This document shows positions 12,652 through 12,992 of a stretch of DNA of 12,992 bases, one piece after another. This DNA is from Lachnospiraceae bacterium (GTDB lineage Bacteria; Bacillota_A; Clostridia; Lachnospirales; Lachnospiraceae), in NCBI GenBank assembly GCA_017613595.1, contig JAGADM010000070.1, positions 1 to 12,992 on the forward strand, given 5' to 3'. Below the pieces are notes generated by a model that was not told where the DNA came from, searched no databases, and was given only the letters and a program-made list of their open reading frames with translations. The position numbers were made by a program, and so were the translations under genes. Position 1 is the first letter of the stretch; each line of letters begins with the position of its first letter.

Positions 12652-12992
12652 TGGGTGATCCGATGAAGAAGGTTCCGGTTCGGGAACAGGACGCGAAAGA
12701 GCGCGCGAAGAATTTCCGCGAGGTATGTCTCGGATATAATGCAGAGGAAGCTGTCAACGAAGCACAGCGCTGCCTCACCTGTAAGAAGCCTCTCTGCGTG
12801 GAAGGCTGCCCGGTTAACATCAACATCCCCGGCTTCATTTCCTATGTAAAGACCGGTGAGTTTGATAAGGCATATGCCGTGATCAGTCAGTCGAGTTCGC
12901 TGCCGTCGGTATGCGGCAGAGTATGTCCGCAGGAGCGTCAGTGCGAAGGCAAATGTATCCGCGGCATCAAAGGCGAGTCGATTGCCATCGGT
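12651..12992 (+). CDS. nfnB: NfnB/GltA-like NADPH-binding Fe-S flavoprotein, 5' part (partial)
   Basis: The first 114 residues of a gene cut by the window edge. ATG 12651 shares its A with the TGA of nfnA (TGATG) and is preceded by GGAGG (12637-12641), a sign of translational coupling. The family N-terminus is clear: 'REQDAKERAKNFREV' (11-25), then CLTCKKPLCVEGCP (41-54) with Cys41, Cys44, Cys49 and Cys53, and CGRVCPQERQCEGKC (88-102) with Cys88, Cys92, Cys98 and Cys102. These would hold the two [4Fe-4S] clusters of the glutamate synthase small subunit/NfnB fold. The FAD and NADPH domains lie beyond the edge. Annotation pipelines often call this gltA (glutamate synthase), but the adjacent NfnA-like gene favours NADH-dependent reduced ferredoxin:NADP+ oxidoreductase. 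An internal Met at residue 5 is a less likely start. Confidence 0.88.
   Translation, partial: MGDPMKKVPVREQDAKERAKNFREVCLGYNAEEAVNEAQRCLTCKKPLCVEGCPVNINIPGFISYVKTGEFDKAYAVISQSSSLPSVCGRVCPQERQCEGKCIRGIKGESIAIG

Overview
The window looks like a chromosomal segment of an anaerobic Firmicute, most likely a gut or rumen member of the Lachnospiraceae/Clostridia. The evidence is strong AAGGAGG-type ribosome binding sites, sigma-A promoters with many extended -10 (TGn) elements, a signal-less GH9 cellodextrinase-type enzyme, a 2-oxoacid:ferredoxin oxidoreductase tail and an NfnAB-type flavin pair. This placement is inference; no rRNA or other marker gene is present. There are no tRNAs, insertion sequences, CRISPR arrays or phage genes, and no gap between genes exceeds about 300 bases.

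Layout. (1) 2-172: 3' end of a probable 2-oxoacid oxidoreductase gamma subunit, closed by a terminator. (2) 388-1092 and 1250-1960: two tandem paralogous multi-pass membrane proteins resembling the Bax inhibitor-1 family. Each has its own promoter and terminator, and the second is diverged at one conserved acidic position. (3) 3697-2093 (minus): intracellular GH9 glycosidase, convergent with the second paralogue and sharing a bidirectional terminator with it. (4) 3943-8037: an unusual 1364-residue membrane protein. It has eight predicted membrane segments, a long charged helix, about 300 residues of Glu/Val/Ile/Pro repeats (including a nearly perfect 153-bp tandem duplication), FGFG-containing disordered sequence and ten acidic Pro-Met octapeptides. 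(5) 8185-8919: tRNA t6A dehydratase (TcdA/CsdL), overlapping an unrecognised three-TM membrane protein at 8909-10231. (6) 10622-10281 (minus): a small single-TM protein with four 13-residue DxxGDGxxD calcium-type repeats, diverging from a two-TM protein with an acidic tail (10805-11686). A perfect inverted repeat lies between their promoters. (7) 11764-12651 and 12651 to the window end: NfnA/GltB-like and NfnB/GltA-like subunits, translationally coupled.

How it fits together. The ends carry ferredoxin/NAD(P)H redox metabolism (2-oxoacid oxidoreductase, NfnAB), and the GH9 enzyme points to cytoplasmic use of beta-glucan oligosaccharides. The middle is rich in lineage-specific membrane proteins of unknown role. 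The 3943-8037 gene is the best candidate for something undescribed. The sequence supports calling it a membrane-anchored, highly acidic, repeat-expanding cytoplasmic protein, but does not establish a function. Nothing here shows a multi-gene novel system such as a defence island.
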